64,000 nt of DNA from BOG-908 sp964247675 (GCA_964247675.1 CAXTVW010000002.1:17099-81098); one strand, 5' to 3'. Positions 7,714 through 17,737 are shown, counted from the first letter of the stretch. Numbers and translations: made by a program. The notes: generated by a model not told the origin, from the sequence alone.

Positions 7714-9134
7714 CCATCCCGTCCCCGCTATTCTTCCTCTACGTGGCTGTCTTTGCGGTTCTGTTCCAGCTTGCGGGTTCGCTCCGGTGGCGGCGGATGA
7801 TCATGCTCGTGGCAAACTGCATCTTGCTCGCCAGTTTTGCAGGGGATTTCCGGAGCTTACTCCCGCTTGGGGTGTTCGTGCTGCTCGGCTTCGCCGCTCA
7901 ACGGGTTCTCGTTGCCCGCCTTTTTGCCCTTCCGGCGCTGATTACAGTGACGATCCTCGCCTTCGCATGGCTGAAGCACTACACGTTCATTCCGCCGCAG
8001 CTCTTTCTGCCGTTTCCATACGTGGCCGTCGGTCTCTCCTACATCTTCTTTCGCGTGTTGCACGTTCTCATAGACCGATATCAGAACTCGTTGGAGCGGC
8101 CTGTTGGCCTGCTCTCGTACCTGAATTACGTCCTGAACTTCCCGACACTCGTCTCTGGACCGATACAACGGTACCGCGATTATGAAATGACCGAGCAGCA
8201 GCCTACCCCGCTCGACCTCATCCTGGCTGGAAAGGCGCTGGAGCGCATCCTGGTAGGTACGTTCAAAGTAGAGGTCGTATCGGCCCTGCTCATCTTCTGG
8301 CAGCATCAGGAGATGGCCGTACTTCCCTCGGAGTCTAGCTGGATGGCTCTGGCGTCAGGCGTGAAAATCATAGGCCTGTACCCGCTCTATCTGTATTTCA
8401 ATTTTTCCGGTTATGTGGACGTAGTGATAGGCGCTGCGTCGTTTTTCGGGATGGTCTTGCCGGAGAACTTCGACAGACCTTTCCTTGCCGAGAACGTGCT
8501 CACCTTTTGGAACAGGTGGCACATGACGCTCTCCGGCTGGTTGAAGACTTACGTTTTCAACCCTCTCACGCTGGTAGGCATGTCAAAAGTGACTGCGCCG
8601 GGGCTAATACCCTACGTGTCGGTCGGGGCCTTCTTCGTGACGTTTTTTTTGGTGGGAGTTTGGCACGGCCAGACAGCCTCGTTTATTATATTTGGGTTGT
8701 TAACAGGTGGAGGTGTCGCATCCAACAAGCTGTGGCAGGTCGCGATGCAGAGGCGTCTCGGCCGCGCCGGGTATCGCAGCTTGGCAAGCAATCCGATTTA
8801 TCGTGCTTGCAGCAGGGGGATGAACTTTTCCTGGTTTGCATTCACCTTGCTTTGGTTCTGGTCTACATCGGCCGACATACTTTCATTGTACAACGACTCG
8901 GGTTCAACATTAGTTGTTGGTATTTGGATTGTTATTTTGGCCTTAGCCACGGCGGTGCTTGCCATACTGGAGTCACTGAGCAATCCGATGTCGGATCGAG
9001 GCCGTTGGGGGGCTCAGCTGCTCCGCTCGAGATACTTTCGAACGGCAACGGTAACCGCGCTGGCATTTACAACAGCTGTCACGTTCACTCTGCTGCAGTC
9101 GGCGCCGCCTGATATAGTGTACAAAGCCTTTTAG
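7710..9134 (+). CDS. MBOAT-family membrane O-acyltransferase
   Basis: The 474 residues are almost entirely hydrophobic helices (FFLYVAVFAVLFQLAG onward). MBOAT signatures include FWNRWHMTLSGWLKTYVF at about 266 and the catalytic-His region FLVGVWHGQTASFIIFG at about 316. It is the DltB/AlgI/PatA type that moves acyl groups across the inner membrane to polysaccharides. ATG 7710 overlaps the previous stop (ATGA), which favours it over an in-frame upstream start. The 3' part, roughly 8640-8960, is noticeably richer in A/T than the surroundings. It converges on the O-antigen ligase-like gene with 41 bp between. Confidence 0.88.
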   Translation: MTIPSPLFFLYVAVFAVLFQLAGSLRWRRMIMLVANCILLASFAGDFRSLLPLGVFVLLGFAAQRVLVARLFALPALITVTILAFAWLKHYTFIPPQLFLPFPYVAVGLSYIFFRVLHVLIDRYQNSLERPVGLLSYLNYVLNFPTLVSGPIQRYRDYEMTEQQPTPLDLILAGKALERILVGTFKVEVVSALLIFWQHQEMAVLPSESSWMALASGVKIIGLYPLYLYFNFSGYVDVVIGAASFFGMVLPENFDRPFLAENVLTFWNRWHMTLSGWLKTYVFNPLTLVGMSKVTAPGLIPYVSVGAFFVTFFLVGVWHGQTASFIIFGLLTGGGVASNKLWQVAMQRRLGRAGYRSLASNPIYRACSRGMNFSWFAFTLLWFWSTSADILSLYNDSGSTLVVGIWIVILALATAVLAILESLSNPMSDRGRWGAQLLRSRYFRTATVTALAFTTAVTFTLLQSAPPDIVYKAF

Positions 9135-9175
9135 AGCGGTTAGCACATCCGGTTCGGGTCCGCCCGCCAGGCGCG

Positions 9176-10549
9176 CTACGACTGGCGCCTCTGCTGTCCC
9201 GGTCGGGGTGGGCCGGCTGGGCGCCTGGTCTCAGGATTGCGACGCTGGGCAGGTCTGGTCGCAAGGGCTCCAAGATGAGCGCGCATGCCCATGAAGGTGC
9301 CCAAAAGCATCCAGGTCGCGCCCCAGAAATGAACCGTGAAGCCAAGCACGACATACAGGCTAAGTATGATACTGAGGCAGACGCCGAGGCGCTTCCCAGC
9401 CGCCGAAAGATTTGCCCGGCTGTAATCTGTCCCTCGCGAGCATGCACCGATGATGCAGGCTGCGAGCAGGATCGACCCAGGAATGCCAAACTGCATCGCT
9501 GACCGCAGCCAAACAGAGTCTATACTCGTCGGCATCCAGTCGGGGCGAAGCCACATTTCGGTCAGCCCTATGCCGATCCAGGGCGAGGCCATCACGTCTT
9601 GCCCGGCGTAGATCCACTCCTGGATACGGTAGTTGCCAGTTTGAGGGTCGAAAGTTGCGTGACGTATGATGGCTCCGAGTGGGTCCGGTACGAACACCAG
9701 AACCAGCGCAAAGCACGTAGCGGCTAAACCCAGCAGAGCCTTCCAGCGCCAATCCGCGGATGGGGTTAGGCGTCGGTACATGAGGCATCCCATGCCGATT
9801 CCGCAGCCAAGCAGCGGAGCGGAGGAAACCGCGGCCGCCAAGCCTACGAGTTGGAGGAAGGACAGGATCAGACGAGCAGCTCCGCGCTCGATCTGGCAAC
9901 ACAGGAGAAGACCGAAGGCGCATGAGGTGCCAAGGAGTATAGGATGTTCCAGCACCCCTGCGGCGCGAAAATGTCCGTTACGAATGTCATACACGTTCTC
10001 TATTTGATATCCGGTCAGAGAACCGACCGCCGTGTGTATGACGTAACTGCCGCTGAAAATGTCCGGAATCGCCAATATCCCGCCCAGTGCCGTAGAAAAG
10101 ACGATTGTTCGTGCGAGCGAAATGGCATCGCTCTCTGCGCGAAGGAATACCCGTGCCGTAAAATAACATCCAAGCAGGTCAAGAGCGATCGACCCGCCGC
10201 CCACAAAACCCCGCTCCGCACCGTCGGTCATGCAAACTGACGCGACCATCCATAGAGCAGTGATCGGCACAAGGAGATCGGACCAAACAAAGCGGAACTC
10301 TGGCTTGCCCGAGTTGGCGGCATACTTCGCGATCGCCAGGGGTGTAGCAACAAGCAACATCAGGCGCGCGACTGGCAGCCTGATAGTCCCGATAAAGAGT
10401 GAGGCTTCCGCCGGCACCAGGATCATCGACACGGTCAGCAAGACCAAAATCGGCGCAGCTCGAGAACCCCTGCTCCGCTGGCGACATGTCGGACGAGTGG
10501 CAGGAACTCCCGATCTATAATGGTCCAACGCCGACATATTCCCCAGCAT
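9176..10549 (-). CDS. O-antigen ligase / polymerase-like membrane protein
   Basis: This 457-residue polytopic protein has about 10-11 hydrophobic helices (LVLLTVSMILVPAEASLFIG; ARLMLLVATPLAIAKY; LILSFLQLVGLAAAV; LLGLAATCFALVLVFV). A large loop before the last helices contains GNYRIQEWIYAGQDVMASPW, resembling the Wzy_C loop of O-antigen ligases and polymerases. The end is a Pro/Arg-rich cytoplasmic tail. It probably polymerises or ligates an exported polysaccharide. Its convergent position beside the MBOAT/SGNH pair suggests that the acyl acceptor is the same polymer. A second ATG lies at 10537. Confidence 0.8.
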   Translation of the reverse strand: MLGNMSALDHYRSGVPATRPTCRQRSRGSRAAPILVLLTVSMILVPAEASLFIGTIRLPVARLMLLVATPLAIAKYAANSGKPEFRFVWSDLLVPITALWMVASVCMTDGAERGFVGGGSIALDLLGCYFTARVFLRAESDAISLARTIVFSTALGGILAIPDIFSGSYVIHTAVGSLTGYQIENVYDIRNGHFRAAGVLEHPILLGTSCAFGLLLCCQIERGAARLILSFLQLVGLAAAVSSAPLLGCGIGMGCLMYRRLTPSADWRWKALLGLAATCFALVLVFVPDPLGAIIRHATFDPQTGNYRIQEWIYAGQDVMASPWIGIGLTEMWLRPDWMPTSIDSVWLRSAMQFGIPGSILLAACIIGACSRGTDYSRANLSAAGKRLGVCLSIILSLYVVLGFTVHFWGATWMLLGTFMGMRAHLGALATRPAQRRNPETRRPAGPPRPGQQRRQS

Positions 10550-10923
10550 TGTGCGCGATTATGGAAATGTTAGCGGATCAAACGTTTGGCGTCGTCAGCA
10601 TTTCCCTTACTTGGCCTGGGTCATCTGCACTGGACGAAGCTTGCAACCACGGCCATCAAATCTGTCGGCTTCTGTGGCGGGCGATGGCGGCGGGCACCAG
10701 CGAAAGGCTCTGGAGCGTGAAAGACGTAGTGGCGCTGATTGAGTCGGAGACTACCTCGTTGGCTGGTTCTGGCTGCCGCCGGGGCGAGCTGTTCGCCGAC
10801 TGGGCCAGAGCGACTGTGTTCTTGACCCTGTCCGATGCGCGGACGCGGAGCTACACGGACATCGCAATGACACGAGCCGGTCAGCTTGTTGAGGGTGCAG
10901 CCGTGGCCTTCTGGCAGGACTGA
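10486..10923 (+). CDS. Hypothetical protein
   Basis: An open frame of 146 residues from ATG 10486 (or 121 from ATG 10561) with reasonable composition (SISLTWPGSSALDEACNHG; SERLWSVKDVVALIE). It overlaps the 5' end of the O-antigen ligase-like gene on the other strand if the first ATG is used. There is no recognisable domain, no clear ribosome-binding site and no signal peptide. I cannot assign a function. Confidence 0.4.
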   Translation: MSDEWQELPIYNGPTPTYSPALCAIMEMLADQTFGVVSISLTWPGSSALDEACNHGHQICRLLWRAMAAGTSERLWSVKDVVALIESETTSLAGSGCRRGELFADWARATVFLTLSDARTRSYTDIAMTRAGQLVEGAAVAFWQD

Positions 10924-11701
10924 GGACCCGGACCGACCCGTTTTCGGGCGTGTAGACCCAGTTCCAGCGCCTCCGGTTTCGTCACCGAGGGCGGAACCAG
11001 ACAATTCTGACCACCGCGGCCCACCGGCAGGGGTCGCAGAGAGGTAGCCGGTGATTACCTGGACGGCCCGCTCCCGGCGCCGCTCGCCTTGTCCAAGGAG
11101 TCATGCCCGGGTAGGGGCATGTCTGCGGCGCCGGGGCGAGGATTACAGCAAGGATTTGGATACGCCGGTTGGAGGGAACGAAATACGGTCATCGCGCCAG
11201 CGGGTGGGCTGGACGCAGGCGCGGGCCTGATCTCGACCGCTTCTGAGAAGGCCGCCTTGCTGCCTGACCGCCCGGGACCGTGGCGATACGTTCGCCGCCG
11301 CCGCCGATATGAGTAACGGAACCCTGCGACATGTCGCCCCGACGCTGATGAGGGGTGGCCAGGGAAGATCCGTCAACACGGCTCCAAGCGTTCTAACCGT
11401 CCGGGGGACTTCGACGGATGCGGGCCGACAACAGCGCGCCGTCGGCCGAAGACGGACTCACTGAGCCGCCTGCCGATGTCTCCAGGGACGACCTCACGCA
11501 GACGAATGTGAACTTGATCGCCCTGATCTGGCGTTGGATCGGCATGTCGGCCCAGCTCGCTACGGACCTGGACGGCCGGGCGGACAAACGCGCCGACAGC
11601 CGAGACGCTGGGGAAGGCGGTCACATACCGCCTGATGATGGAGCGCCGGGCGTCCAGGAACCCAGGCGGCGGGCGAAGACCCCTTCGATGGTGCAGGCCT
11701 A
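10924..11701. other. No confident gene between the polymer cluster and the ISL3 element
   Basis: Only short open frames with skewed Arg/Pro/Gly composition occur here. A frame at 11418-11702 (MRADNSAPSAEDGLTEPP) might be a fragment, but nothing supports it. This is probably decayed island DNA. Confidence 0.4.
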
Positions 11702-11729
11702 ATAGAGCTGTGGAACAGCGTGGAAAATC

Positions 11730-13367
11730 GGCTCTGACTCAAACTCGGTGCACGCGGCTAGGCGCAGCTGCATGGCTGGAGGGGGGGCGTGTGCGACGCA
11801 CGTCATTTCAGGCAGTGTCGCCTGCTGGTCTGGCGATTGATGCCGCCACCGTAGAGGCTGACTGGCTTCTGATCGTCGCTCATCCCGCCAGCTTGGAGGC
11901 GGTCTGCCCTGAATGCGGCAGAAAATCAGAACAGGTCCATAGCCGCTACGACCGGCGCCTGATGGATGTCCCCTCGCATGGTCGAGCCGTGCATCTGCAC
12001 GTCAGGGCGCGCCGGTTCCGCTGTGGCAACGCCAGCTGTCCACGCGCGATCTTCGGAAAACCGTTGGCAGAGATCGCCGCACGTGCCGCCCGCCGCACCT
12101 TGCGGCTCGAGGCATCGTCTACCATCTTGGGATCGCCCTGGGTGGGCGCCCTGCGGCCAGTCTGGCTCGCCGCCTCATGCTGCCGGTGAGTCGGGACACG
12201 TTGCTGCGCGTCGTCCGCCGCCGTGCGCCGCTGACCGGCGCTCGTCCTGTCACCGTCATCGGGATCGACGACTTCGCCTGGAAACGCGGCCAACGCTGCG
12301 GCACGCTGGTGTGCGACCTTGAACGGCGCCGCATCGTGGATCTGCTGCCCGATCAGGAGCCAGCGACGATCGAAGCGTGGTTCGGTGTTCACCCGGAGAT
12401 CACCGTGGTCTCGCGTGACCAGGGCGGCTGCTATGGTCAAGCCGCAACCAGGGCTGCGCCGCAAGCGATGCAAGTCGCCGACCGCTGGCACCTGATGGAG
12501 AACGCCAGCGCCGCCTTCCTAGACGCTGTCAGGCGCTCAATCCGGTCCATCCGAGAAATGCTCCACGCCACGGTGATCGACCCGGCGCTGCTGACCTGTG
12601 CCGAACGCAGCCAATACGACGACTTCCTGCTGCGTCAGGAGAATAGCCGAACCATCAAGGCCGCACCGGGCATGTCGATCAAGAAGATCACGCGTCAGAC
12701 GGGCCGCAGCCGCAAGCTGGTGCGCAGCGTGTTGAGTGGTGGCGATGGCGACGTGTTCCGGTGCCGAGGCAACGTTCTGGAGCCGCACCTCGTCAGGCTC
12801 GGGGCCGAGTGGGACAGCGAATGCCGCAATGGCGCCGAACTGTGGCGCCGACTTCGTGCTGCCAATTTCAGTGTGGGGGCGTTCGAGTGGTGGCAGAGTG
12901 GGTGAATCGGCGTTGACGCAATGAGAGGGCCGGGCTGACGCTGTTCCGGACGACGCCACCCGGAAGGTGCTGAGCCGTCTGCTGACGATGCGGCGTGACA
13001 ACTTGCCCAAAGCGGACCTGGTCATGGTGGCCGCGATCGAAACCGGCGTGCCCGCTCTCGGGGCAGCGCGCGACCTTATCGAACGTTTCCATCGCATGCT
13101 GCGCGCGGGCGACGCCGACGCGCTGACGCCCTGGCTGACGGGGGCGGGCGCAAGTCTATTTGCATCGTTTGCCAAGGGCATCAGAGCCGACTTCGGCGCG
13201 GTGAGAGCCGCCCTGACCGAACCATGGTCCAACGGTCAAACCGAGGGGCAGATCACCAAGCTGAAGTTGGTCAAACGCCAGATGTATGGGCGCGCGAAGC
13301 TTGACCTGCTGCGCGCACGGTTAGTGGCACAACCATGAAGAAATTGCACCGAGAGTAAGTCAGAGCC
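11730..13367 (+). mobile_element. Decayed ISL3-family insertion sequence
   Basis: The inferred termini are imperfect inverted repeats: GGCTCTGACT...TCGGTGCA at 11730-11752 and TGCACCGAGA...GTCAGAGCC at 13345-13367. The interior encodes a disrupted ISL3 transposase. The immediate flanks show no matching 8-bp target duplication. About 28 bp outside the left repeat is also shared with the solo end at 3531-3612, so the left boundary may lie slightly further out. Confidence 0.8.
11791..13338 (+). pseudogene. ISL3-family transposase, multiply frameshifted
   Basis: The gene starts at GTG 11791 after a G-rich ribosome-binding site. The first frame carries the ISL3 zinc ribbon (CPECGRKSEQVHSRYDRR; RFRCGNASCPR). 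After a shift near 12110-12190 the DDE core appears (VIGIDDFAWKRG; VSRDQGGCYG; QVADRWHLMEN). Near 12870-12965 there is another shift, an in-frame TGA (GVRVVAEWVNRR then stop) and a further shift. The tail has the last acidic motif (WSNGQTEGQITKLKLVKRQM). It cannot make a working transposase in one piece. Confidence 0.85.
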
Positions 13368-13398
13368 CCTTTTGCGCGGCGATTGACAGGCCAGCGAC

Positions 13399-13749
13399 TT
13401 GTTGCGGCCGGAACGCAGCATCAGCGTCGAGCAACTGAGATGGCGCGACACGCTGAACCGGTACGTCAAAACCGGCATCACACCTTCTAGTCTAAGGATG
13501 CAGCACGCGGCGGCGCAGGCCGTGCCGCTCTCTGCCTATTGGGCTTGCGGTAGGGCCGCAATGCTGGAGGTGTTCGGCACGCTGGATCCCTTCAAGCCGC
13601 AGGCCTACTGGCGAGAGCTGAGCGACGCGTTCGGCGATCGGGTCACGTCCGTGCGGATCGAAGACGCGTCCCACGCGCTGTTCCCCGAGCAGCCGGACCG
13701 GGTAACACAAGCCATCCTGCCATTCCTGGCACAGCACGCGACAGCGTGA
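13399..13749 (+). pseudogene. Alpha/beta-hydrolase, C-terminal fragment
   Basis: The frame ends with a typical alpha/beta-hydrolase C-terminus: AAMLEVFGTLDPFKPQAYW carries the acid-strand region, and IEDASHALFPEQPDRV contains the catalytic His (DASHALF), then VTQAILPFLAQH. The nucleophile elbow and the N-terminal half are missing. The fragment starts just after the ISL3 element, which probably removed the rest. It abuts a truncated isochorismatase gene on the opposite strand. Confidence 0.6.
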
Positions 13750-13774
13750 GCCTACTCCGCTTGCAGGCGCCCGT

Positions 13775-13939
13775 TGTGACGCGCAGCACCAGTAGGCCGC
13801 GCGCTCGGAACGCTTCCGCCAGCTCGCGGCTCCGCTTCACGACCGCCTCGAACGCTGCCGCTGGCATCGCGTCGCGCAGGCTCTGCTGCAGGTCGACAAC
13901 GATCAACGCCGTCTGCGGATCGAGGGTGGTCAACGGCAT
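13775..13939 (-). pseudogene. Isochorismatase-family hydrolase, N-terminal fragment
   Basis: The minus strand from ATG 13939 reads MPLTTLDPQTALIVVDLQQS, then AAFEAVVKRSRELAEAFRARG and LLVLRVTT. This is the conserved start of isochorismatase-like hydrolases, with the catalytic Asp in VVDLQ. The match stops near 13775 and the frame then runs into unrelated sequence, so about 70% of the protein is gone. The break lies within 30 bp of the alpha/beta-hydrolase stop. Confidence 0.6.
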
Positions 13940-14003
13940 AAAGGCTCCTTTTTGATTGGCAGCGTGGATCTCGATGATCAGGCAACGAGACGCTAGAGCG
14001 TTT

Positions 14004-14160
14004 TCACGCTGACTGGCGATAGCCGGCGTGGCGGAAGTAGTTTGCGCACTCGGCTTGGCTTAACGCGTTGCTGATGTGCCCGAGAGCGCTCCATAGCTCG
14101 TCCATCGTGCGCAGGGCTTGGGCGCGCAACAGCGACTTGAACTGGTCGTGTCCCAGCGGG
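14004..14160 (-). pseudogene. IS630-family transposase, C-terminal remnant
   Basis: The minus strand reads GHDQFKSLLRAQALRTMDEL, WSALGHISNALSQAECANYF and RHAGYRQSA before a stop at 14004. This matches the C-terminal helix of IS630-type DDE transposases, which commonly end in a motif like ECANYFRHAGY. Everything upstream was lost where the IS256 element begins at about 14160. Confidence 0.6.
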
Positions 14161-15535
14161 TGGTGTAGGAGCTGTAGGTAAGTAGCCCGCCGGAGCGACC
14201 GCCAAGAGTCTGGCGCAGGCGGGCTACTTATCCACGGCGGTGATCACCGCGGCGGTGCTGGGTAGGGTCGGGTTGCAACACGCAACTCTAGCCCGAGGAC
14301 CACCACGATGACCGACGACAAGATCGCCCTTCGCGAGCTGCTGGAGAAGGGCTCTGACGCGACTTTCCTGCGCGAGATGATCGGCTTTGCCGCGGAACGC
14401 CTGATGGCGCTGGAGACTGAGACGCTATGCGGCGCGGCGCCGGGCGAGCGTAGCTCTGGGCGAACCAACCAGCGCAACGGCTATCGCGACCGCGACTGGC
14501 AGACACGGGCTGGCACGGTCGAGTTGCGCATTCCCAAGCTACGGCACGGCAGCTACTTTCCTACCTTCCTGGAGCCGCGGCGCATGGCCGAGAAGGCGCT
14601 AACAGCGGTGATCCAGGAAGCCTACATCCAAGGCGTCTCCACCCGCTCCGTCGGTGACTTGGTCAAGGCTCTCGGCATGGTGGGCATCAGCAAAAGCCAG
14701 GTCTCGCGCATGTGCGGCGAGATCGATGAGCGCGTGCACGCCTCCGATCGAAGGCGATTGGCCTTATGTCTGGCTGGATGCCACCTACGTCAAAGTCAGA
14801 CGCGACCACCAGATCGTCTCCGTAGCCGTGATCGTGGCTGTCGGCGTCAACACCGACGGCCGACGCGAAGTGCTGGGCATGACGACAGGCCACAGCGAGG
14901 AAGAACCCTTCTGGGTAGAGTTCCTGCGCAGCTTGGCCCGGCGCGGCCTGCGCGACACCAAGCTGGTGATCTCCGACGCGCATGAGGGACTGAAAGCTGC
15001 CATCACCAAGATCCTCAGCGCCACCTGGCAGCGACGCCGCGTGCACTTCATGCGTAACGCCATGGCCTACGCAGGCAAAACACAGCGCCGCATCGTGTCA
15101 GCCTGGGTCGGCACCGCGTTCGCCCAGGATGACGCAGCCGCCGCCGTAAACAGTGGCGCGAGGTTGCCGACCAGATGCGCCCCCGTGTGCCAAAACTCGC
15201 AGCCCTGCTCGACAATAACGAAGAGGACGTGCTGGCCTACATGGGCTTCCCCGCCCAACATCGGGCCAAGATACACTCCACCAATCCCATCGAGCGATCG
15301 AACGGCGAGATCAAACGGCGCAGCGATGTCGTCGGCATCTTTCCTAACGAAGCCGCCGTCATCAGGCTGATCGGCGCGATCCTGCTGGAGCAAAATGACG
15401 AGTGGGCCGTTCAGCGCGCCCGCTACATGACGCTGGAAACCATCGCGCCACTCAGCGATGATCTCAACGTCAGCCTGCCGGCATTGGCAGCCTGATCGAG
15501 CAGCCAACCCTGCTCAGCAGCGCCGTTCCTACACC
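14161..15535 (+). mobile_element. IS256-family insertion sequence (inactivated)
   Basis: The inferred ends are short inverted repeats, GTGGTGTAGGA near 14161 and TCCTACACCAC near 15525-15535. They flank a full-length but frameshifted IS256 transposase. It interrupts an IS630 remnant on the left. I see no clear target duplication. Confidence 0.75.
14308..15495 (+). pseudogene. IS256-family (Mutator-type) transposase, two frameshifts
   Basis: Frame 1 starts at ATG 14308 (MTDDKIALRELLEKGSD) and carries YRDRDWQTRAGTVELRIPKL and GISKSQVSRMCGEIDERV. A shift near 14740 leads to frame 2, with the first catalytic Asp (YVWLDATYVKVR) and the second (LVISDAHEGLKAAI). A second shift near 15150 leads to frame 3 with the catalytic Glu region (HSTNPIERSNGEIKRRSDVV) and the normal end. 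Summed, the length fits the usual roughly 400 residues, so only small indels inactivate it. Confidence 0.88.
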
Positions 15536-15705
15536 ACGGCTCGGGATACGATCTGGCCGACGACGCATTGGTGAAGCGGGATACGGTGGCTCTTGCAGCC
15601 GAGGCGCTCACCGCCCGTGGCGAGCGAGCAAGCGTGCGCGCGGTGATACGGGAACTGGAAGGCCGATTTGCCTTGAACACCCTATCTCTTGGGGACACCG
15701 TCTAG
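15536..15705 (+). pseudogene. Possible KfrA-like DNA-binding domain fragment
   Basis: One frame directly after the IS256 element reads VALAAEALTARGERASVRAV then IRELEGRF and a stop. This resembles the N-terminal DNA-binding segment of KfrA-like plasmid proteins. It has no start of its own. The identification is tentative. Confidence 0.3.
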
Positions 15706-16024
15706 GAGAGTGCCGACGGGCTTGCCCGATGCCTCTGCCCGCCTGAGCTCCGCCAGCTCGCCCAACGCGCTCCCGCTGCCGTCGTTCTCGACGTTCTCGC
15801 TCATGCTTGCTCCACTTTTTGCTGTCGTGCGGGGGTTCGGCTGCGACGTTCGGTTTAGGGTCTCGTCGACGTTAGTGGTCGTCAAGCTAAATCTTGCGGC
15901 TGAGGTGCTAGCCAAATCGACATGGCCCTGCGACGGCGTCGCAGTGAAACACTGGCCGTTGTCGCTTCTTCCCCGCTCCCGCCATATCAAGCGACATCAG
16001 GGACCCATCCAGCGTGTTGCCTCA
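15706..16024. other. No confident gene
   Basis: The stretch between the KfrA-like fragment and the decayed integrase-core transposase. A minus-strand frame ending at 15682 (MSENVENDGSGSALGELAEL) is about 40 residues and unsupported. Confidence 0.35.
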
Positions 16025-17477
16025 TTACGGAATGTTACTGAAACATTTCTTGTCACTTTCGACCTGCAGACCCTTTTCAGCATCAGAGACATCGGGCGTC
16101 AGAGCTACTAATGGCGGCCATGAACCCAGCAGAACCTCCCGCGCCATCGTCAGCCGTCTCACTTTCGTGAATCGTTGCATCGTGCGCAGGTGATCCGCCG
16201 TGAACCGGTCCGGGTGCAGCGCCTGCAGACGCTCCGTTGCAGCCACGGCCGTCAACGCCGGTTGTTTCTCCAGCCATGCCAGCAGCTGATCGCACACCGT
16301 ATCCAAAAGCAACGGCCGCACGATCGGGTTTGACCCGGACACAGCGGCGCCGATGTCTCCGCACGACTGGACGCCCAACCGCGCTCGTCCACCCGCTTGC
16401 CTAGCTCCACCTGCGATGCCCGGATGCCAGCTAACAGCAGGACAGGATCGGCCCCTGTTAGCTCAGCGCGCAAATGCATCTTGTCGGCGTCCGACACCGC
16501 GGCGTGCGCCAGCGCACATATCACGGGAGGCTCCGGCGCATGATATAGCTTGATCATCCGGGCACCCTATCGCAGCTTGAACGATGGCTGAAACAGGTTG
16601 CCGTGCAGGCGCGCCGATCCATACAGCCGCCCAAGGGTCTTCCCCCCCCGCCAGCACACCCTCGAACCGACCATAGCCCACCAAGCGTCGGACGATCGCG
16701 CCGTTCTTCTGCTCTACCCAGGCTTGGTCGTTCTTGCGGTAGGTCCGCGAGCGCGTCACCTCAAGCCCCTCCGTCCGGCACAAGCCCACCACCAGATCGT
16801 TCTTGAACAAGCTGTCGTTGTCGAAATCCACACCGTGTAGCGGAAATGAAAACAGCTCCGCGCACGTCTCATTCCAAAGACGACCATCTCAGCCTTACGC
16901 GCCATGATCGGAATGCACTCCGTCTACCGGGTTGCCACGTCCGTCAGCACCATCGTCTGCACAAACGCTCCAGACACCGTCGTGGCGCCATGCGCCACGA
17001 AGTCCACCGCGACCCAGCGCGAGGCGGGATTGCTCCGATCATTGAACGTTCGATCGCACGCTGCGCCGCACCGCCGAGCCAAACCCTGCCGGGCGGGGGC
17101 GCCCACTTCCTGCTACGAGGCGCATCCCGCCGAGCAAGCGATTGATCGTGGCAGCACTCACTTGCAGCAGCTTTGCCCTGGTTGCCTTGTCCAACACCAC
17201 CCGGCCATGCCGCTCCAGCGCCGGCAGCAGCACAGCGTTCATGGGCTGTAGCCGCTTCGAACAAACCCGGCCAGCAACATCCCAACCTCCAGAGATGAAG
17301 CAGCACAACGCACCTCGGGACCATAGCGACAGCGTCGGGATCCAGACCGATCCGGCCGGTCGGCTCCAGGCTGCTCATCTTCTCCCGGTCGCCCCAACCG
17401 TTCAGCAACCGGATCGCATGTTTGCGATGGTAGCCCGTCACCGCCGCAAACTCGTCCAGGATGCGCGACCGCTCCAC
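16025..17477 (-). pseudogene. Integrase-core (DDE) transposase, heavily frameshifted
   Basis: Pieces in all three minus frames line up in order as one transposase. They are an N-terminal part (MERSRILDEFAAVTGYHRKH), a helical linker (ERHGRVVLDKATRAKLLQV), the first catalytic strand (WVAVDFVAHGATTVSGAF), the second acidic region and core (DFDNDSLFKNDLVVGLC; RKNDQAWVEQKNGAIVRR), and a C-terminal domain (VCDQLLAWLEKQPALTAV). At least three frameshifts separate them. It resembles the integrase-core transposases with a YHRKHAIRLL-type N-terminus that are common in alphaproteobacteria. It cannot be functional as read. Confidence 0.7.
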
Positions 17478-17737
17478 GGCGTCGCACCCCCGTAACGCAT
17501 GCTCACCGCCTCCAGAAGCTCAGTACGTCCCGCCATGCTGATCCGCCGTGCCATCCTGTTGCTTCCCGAGCCCGCGTCCGCCGGTAGAAATCACCTGAGC
17601 TCAACGACATCGGCCGGTAGCAATCAACGTGACGCAATGCGTCCACCGGCGGCATCAGGAACCCAGCCACCCTGCGAGGCAGGACGATCGTTCGATTGGG
17701 CGTCTTTCCGCACGACGGAGACGGGCGGAGACAGGTG

